A DNA stretch of 64,000 bases from Sphingopyxis sp. GW247-27LB. GTDB taxonomy: Bacteria; Pseudomonadota; Alphaproteobacteria; Sphingomonadales; Sphingomonadaceae. The notes beneath the pieces were generated by a model, which was not told the DNA's origin, searched no databases, and worked only from the letters and a program-made list of their open reading frames with translations. Made by a program: the position numbers and the translations under genes. Below, in pieces: positions 63,138 to 64,000 of this stretch (positions are counted from its first letter, which is position 1; each line of letters opens with the position of its first letter). The DNA is taken from positions 107,146 to 171,145 of the forward strand of contig NZ_NIWD01000005.1 of NCBI RefSeq assembly GCF_002277025.1, written 5' to 3'.

Positions 63138-63917
63138 TCAGTGGACGGCTTCGAGGAGCTTGCGGGCCTTGCTCTCGATATCGAGCCTGCTGTCCTGGTG
63201 GGTCTTGGTACGGGCGAAGGCGGTGATGCCCTGCACGAAGTCGTAGATGCTCTCGGGCGGGCGGCCTTCCTCGCCCAGCACCGTCGCGACAATCTTGGCG
63301 GACTCGGCCTTCGAGAAGCCCCGCTTGCGCAGAAAGTCCTCGCGATCTTCGTCCTTCCGGGCGACGATGCGTTCACGCGCGGTTTTGACGCCACTGACGA
63401 AGCGCATCGGCGAGGAGTCCGCGAAACGCTCGAGCGCCGGCGCGGCTTCGTGCGCGAAGCGGTTGGCAGCGAATTTCGAGTGCCGGATCTTGACCTCCTC
63501 GAAATTCTCCACGCCCCAGAGGTTCCGGTTCATGCAGACGGCGCGGAGATAGAAGGTCGCCATGCCGAGCGTCTTCGCGCCGACCTCAGAGTTCCAGCTG
63601 TAGAAGCCGCGGAAGTAGAGATCGGGCTCGCCGTTCGGAAGCTTGCCCGCCTCGATCGGGTGCGTGTCATCGACCAGAAAAAGAAAGACATCGCGGTCCG
63701 AGGCATAAAGCGTGGTCGTGTCGCGGCTGACATCGACATAGGGATTATAGTACATGTTCGACCAGTCGAGCACGCCCGGAACCTTCCACCGCGTCTGCCC
63801 GACGCCGTCGCCGGCGATCTTCATCACCGCGGCGACGAGTTCGTGATCGAATATCCGGCCATTATCCCGACTCTTCGGGACCGTCTCACCGATGCAATGC
63901 GGAAGTGATAGGACCAT
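63138..63917 (-). CDS. DUF932 domain protein
   Basis: 259 aa from ATG 63917 (longer frame to 63974 overlaps a palindrome). GFYSWNSEVGAKTLGMATFYLRAVCMNRNLWGVENFEEVKIRHSKFAANRF is the DUF932 core, found in many plasmids and phages. It lacks the usual N-terminal ~100 residues of larger members, so it may be a shortened version. Function unknown. Confidence 0.75.
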   Translation of the reverse strand: MVLSLPHCIGETVPKSRDNGRIFDHELVAAVMKIAGDGVGQTRWKVPGVLDWSNMYYNPYVDVSRDTTTLYASDRDVFLFLVDDTHPIEAGKLPNGEPDLYFRGFYSWNSEVGAKTLGMATFYLRAVCMNRNLWGVENFEEVKIRHSKFAANRFAHEAAPALERFADSSPMRFVSGVKTARERIVARKDEDREDFLRKRGFSKAESAKIVATVLGEEGRPPESIYDFVQGITAFARTKTHQDSRLDIESKARKLLEAVH

Positions 63918-63943
63918 GATCGCCAGCCTTCTTGTTAAGGATG

Positions 63944-63989
63944 CGATGTTTTGCCGGGGTGGGCTCGAGCCCACCCCGGCAAAACATCG
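63944..63989. terminator. 46-bp perfect palindrome, probable bidirectional terminator
   Basis: Two 23-bp arms meet at CTC|GAG with no loop base. GC-rich centre flanked by TTTT and AAAA, so either strand gives a hairpin followed by a U-rich run. It sits just upstream of the DUF932 gene, probably ending transcription of the gene beyond the window. Confidence 0.75.
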
Positions 63990-64000
63990 TCGCCCGGAGA

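Overview
The window is high-GC DNA whose gene content points to a sphingomonad (Sphingopyxis, Sphingobium or Novosphingobium type): sphingomonad-style DUF families, an ImuA-ImuB-DnaE2 cassette with alphaproteobacterial LexA boxes, TonB receptors linked to lasso peptide isopeptidases, and an F-type conjugation system. It reads as part of a conjugative plasmid or integrative conjugative element (ICE). No replication gene, integrase or att site is visible, so plasmid versus ICE is undecided.

Layout. 1-4.3 kb: the end of traH and all of traG (F-type mating-pair formation). 4.3-8.4 kb: small accessory genes, including a PIN toxin-antitoxin pair, a PRC-barrel protein and a TraR/DksA zinc finger protein. 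7.8-16.3 kb: a DNA-damage island with AlkB, a secreted nuclease, two divergent SRAP proteins, a DUF1810 protein and imuA-imuB-dnaE2; two LexA boxes (GAAC-N7-GAAC) lie in front of the divergent SRAP pair and of imuA. 16.5-22.1 kb: membrane-anchored LuxR-HTH protein, RadC with an extra winged helix, then LuxR, LuxI, a PhyH-type dioxygenase and a GntR regulator. 22.3-23.2 kb: a fused MNT-HEPN protein.

23.6-39.9 kb is the most remarkable part, a lasso peptide locus. A minus-strand operon encodes two 47-aa precursors (one with a TTG start, both missed by simple ORF calling), a fused RRE/protease B protein and a cyclase C protein. Two complete modules of ECF sigma factor, FecR anti-sigma, STN-containing TonB receptor and lasso isopeptidase flank it. 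An IS200-type element sits between the lasso promoter and the second module.

40.4-42.1 kb: a second AHL synthase with no LuxR beside it diverges from a DUF6499/DUF2285 protein, a family linked to quorum-controlled ICE excision. 42.1-48.0 kb: a tightly overlapping transfer operon (RHH protein, TraD, MobF relaxase TraI, lytic transglycosylase). 48.0-48.5 kb: a gene-free block of inverted repeats between divergent genes, the likely oriT. 48.5-64 kb: the probable leading region, mostly minus-strand small genes with strong individual Shine-Dalgarno sites: two SLOG/DUF2493 proteins and a stand-alone copy of their N-terminal segment, DUF6117, DUF736, DUF5983, DUF932, MucR, a PP-loop/PAPS-reductase-like protein, a GHKL ATPase and a Mom-like protein.

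Working model (inference): the 4.3-42 kb segment is cargo lodged between the traH/traG part and the DNA-processing part of a transfer system. It supplies SOS mutagenesis, quorum signalling and lasso peptide production, uptake and cleavage; one quorum gene pair may control mobility.
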